Shown here piece after piece: positions 62,875 through 64,000 of a stretch of DNA of 64,000 nt. The DNA is from DATLLN01 sp963809205. GTDB lineage: Bacteria > Actinomycetota > Thermoleophilia > Gaiellales > JAICJC01. The stretch covers positions 186,001 through 250,000 of the forward strand of contig CAWEIS010000001.1 of the NCBI GenBank assembly GCA_963809205.1, read 5' to 3'. How positions within the stretch are numbered: the first letter of the stretch is position 1; each line of letters opens with the position of its first letter. The notes below the pieces were generated by a model. That model did not search any database. It had not been told where the DNA came from and worked only from the letters and a program-made list of their open reading frames with translations. Position numbers and translations under genes: made by a program.

Positions 62875-63596
62875 CGCAGCACCCCCACCAGCTCGCCGAG
62901 CAGCTCGGGCGAGCGCATCAGCGACGTTCCGACCAGCACGGCGTGGGCACCGGCGTCCCGGGCGGCCTCGACGTCGGCGCGCGACACGACGCCGGACTCC
63001 GCGATTCGCAGCACGCCCTCGGGGAGGCTCGCCAGCAGCTCCAGCTGGCCGTCGCGATCGACCTCCAGCGTCTCCAGGTTGCGGGCGTTGACGCCGATCA
63101 TCCGCGGCCCCAGGGCGATCGCGCGCTCGACCTCGGCGGCGTCGTTGGCCTCGACCAGCACGTCCATGCCGAGCAGGCCGGCCGTCTCGGACAGCCGCCG
63201 CGCCTCGTCGTTGCTGACCATGCCCAGGATCACGAGCACGGCGTCGGCGCCGGCGATCCGCTGCCGCGCCACCTGCTCGGGGAAGACGGTGAAGTCCTTG
63301 GCCAGCGCCGGAATCGAGATCGCACGGCGGGCGGCCGTCAGGTCGTCGGGCGATCCGCCGAAGTCGCGCTCGGCGCACAGCACCGAGACGCAGGCCGCGC
63401 CGCCGTCCTCGTAGCGGACGGCGGTCTCGACGACGTCGGCATCGGCCCGGATCGCGCCCTGCGACGGCGAAGCGCGCTTGACCTCGGCGATCACGGCGAC
63501 CGACGGGCCGGCGGCCAGGGCGTCCGCGAACCCGCGGGGCGGGTCGGGCGCATCCCGGCGGATGTCCCCGGCCAGCCTGCTCAGGTACCCGCTCAC
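62871..63596 (-). CDS. trpC: Indole-3-glycerol phosphate synthase
   Basis: TIM-barrel enzyme of 241 residues that closes the indole ring. Catalytic Lys and neighbours are in VIAEVKRASPSQGAI, Glu/Lys in VLCAERDFGGSPDDL and ALAKDFTVF, and NARNLETLEVD plus IAESGVVSRADVE are typical. The GTG at 63596 overlaps the trpD stop (GTGA). The gene is separate from trpF, as in most actinobacteria. Confidence 0.97.
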   Translation of the reverse strand: MSGYLSRLAGDIRRDAPDPPRGFADALAAGPSVAVIAEVKRASPSQGAIRADADVVETAVRYEDGGAACVSVLCAERDFGGSPDDLTAARRAISIPALAKDFTVFPEQVARQRIAGADAVLVILGMVSNDEARRLSETAGLLGMDVLVEANDAAEVERAIALGPRMIGVNARNLETLEVDRDGQLELLASLPEGVLRIAESGVVSRADVEAARDAGAHAVLVGTSLMRSPELLGELVGVLR

Positions 63597-64000
63597 GGCG
63601 CCGCCGCCGGTGCCCGCCGCTGCGTGAACTCGACCAGCCGGTCAAGGGTGGCCGTTGCCGCGCCGCTGTCGATCGCCTCGACCGCGCGGTCGATTCCCGC
63701 CTCCAGGTCGGGCACCGACCCCGCGACCAGCAGGGCGGCGCCGGCGTTCAGCACGACCGCGTCCCTGCGCGGGCCGCGCTCGCCGTCGAACACGGTGCGG
63801 ATGATCGACGCGTTCTGGGCCGGGTCGCCGCCGACGCGCAGGTCGTCCGGCGATGCGGGCACGGCGCCGGTCGAGAGGTCTCGCGGGTCGACCGTGTACT
63901 CGCGCACCTCGCCGTCCCGCACCTCGGCGACCAGGTTCTCGCCGACCGGCGTCAGCTCGTCCAGGCCGCCGGCGCCGTGCACGACCAGCGCGTGATCGGC
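63593..64000 (-). CDS. trpD: Anthranilate phosphoribosyltransferase, C-terminal part (cut by window edge)
   Basis: The last 135 residues of TrpD. The frame is open to the last base of the window and carries the motif ALVVHGAGGLDELTP, then LRVGGDPAQNASIIRTVFDGERGPRRDAVVLNAGAALL (partly quoted), which is the C-terminal phosphoribosyltransferase region with its conserved Asn-Ala-Gly. The start lies outside. First visible gene of the trpDCFBA operon, with all junctions overlapping by 4 nt. Confidence 0.95.
   Translation of the reverse strand, partial: ADHALVVHGAGGLDELTPVGENLVAEVRDGEVREYTVDPRDLSTGAVPASPDDLRVGGDPAQNASIIRTVFDGERGPRRDAVVLNAGAALLVAGSVPDLEAGIDRAVEAIDSGAATATLDRLVEFTQRRAPAAAP

Overview
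The window is about 70% GC, very gene dense and has the look of a chromosome segment from an actinobacterium. Class Thermoleophilia (Solirubrobacterales/Gaiellales-like) is my best guess, with moderate confidence. The reasons are the CysO/CysM/JAMM sulfur pathway, class III cyclases, an FtsZ with an actinobacterial-type C-terminal peptide, an iron regulator operator of possible DtxR type, and many genes with a -10 hexamer (TAnnnT) 6-12 nt before the start codon and no ribosome binding site, which points to leaderless mRNAs. I saw no tRNA, rRNA, CRISPR array, prophage or classical insertion sequence. Both window edges cut genes: an MFS transporter at the left and trpD at the right.

Layout. 1-8.2 kb: MFS transporter; an HD-GYP phosphodiesterase and a GGDEF protein (c-di-GMP turnover) flanking lgt; the GGDEF gene is the tail of an operon with a NarL-type response regulator and a GAF histidine kinase; then a CBS/CorC membrane protein. 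8.2-15.2 kb: pterin dehydratase; an AsnC/Lrp regulator coupled to a cupin-cyclase fusion; a four-gene cysteine operon (rhodanese-E1 enzyme, sulfur carrier, cysteine synthase, JAMM protease); a membrane TPR protein with a tiny exported peptide; an NlpC/P60 hydrolase. 15.4-28 kb: nucleotidyltransferase, amidohydrolase, the M24 peptidase/acyl-CoA dehydrogenase/M48 peptidase operon, a ParA-FtsZ pair, gamma-glutamyltransferase, a drug/metabolite transporter, a Lon-domain protein, and HisC coupled to MeaB. 28-38 kb: pyrophosphatase, threonine dehydratase, a leucyl aminopeptidase/acyl-CoA dehydrogenase operon, a stand-alone TrpB2, and a 1075-residue cyclase-ATPase-TPR regulator.

38-53 kb is the accessory part: iron uptake genes with EfeU and EfeO fused into one protein plus EfeB, preceded by a tandem palindromic operator; a giant exported protein of 33 repeats of about 98 residues whose frame is broken by nine single-base indels; a cyclophilin; a decayed response regulator; and a REP-associated tyrosine transposase (RAYT) flanked by GGGTCTGACCC palindromes. 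A third, solo copy of that palindrome lies 36 kb away at 15803-15827.

53-64 kb: a leucine-degradation cluster (HMG-CoA lyase, biotin carboxylase, enoyl-CoA hydratase, carboxyltransferase) directly behind a two-component system, then mscL and a trpDCFBA operon with every junction overlapping by 4 nt. Translational coupling by ATGA/GTGA overlaps is the rule across the whole window, and most convergent neighbours overlap at their stop codons.
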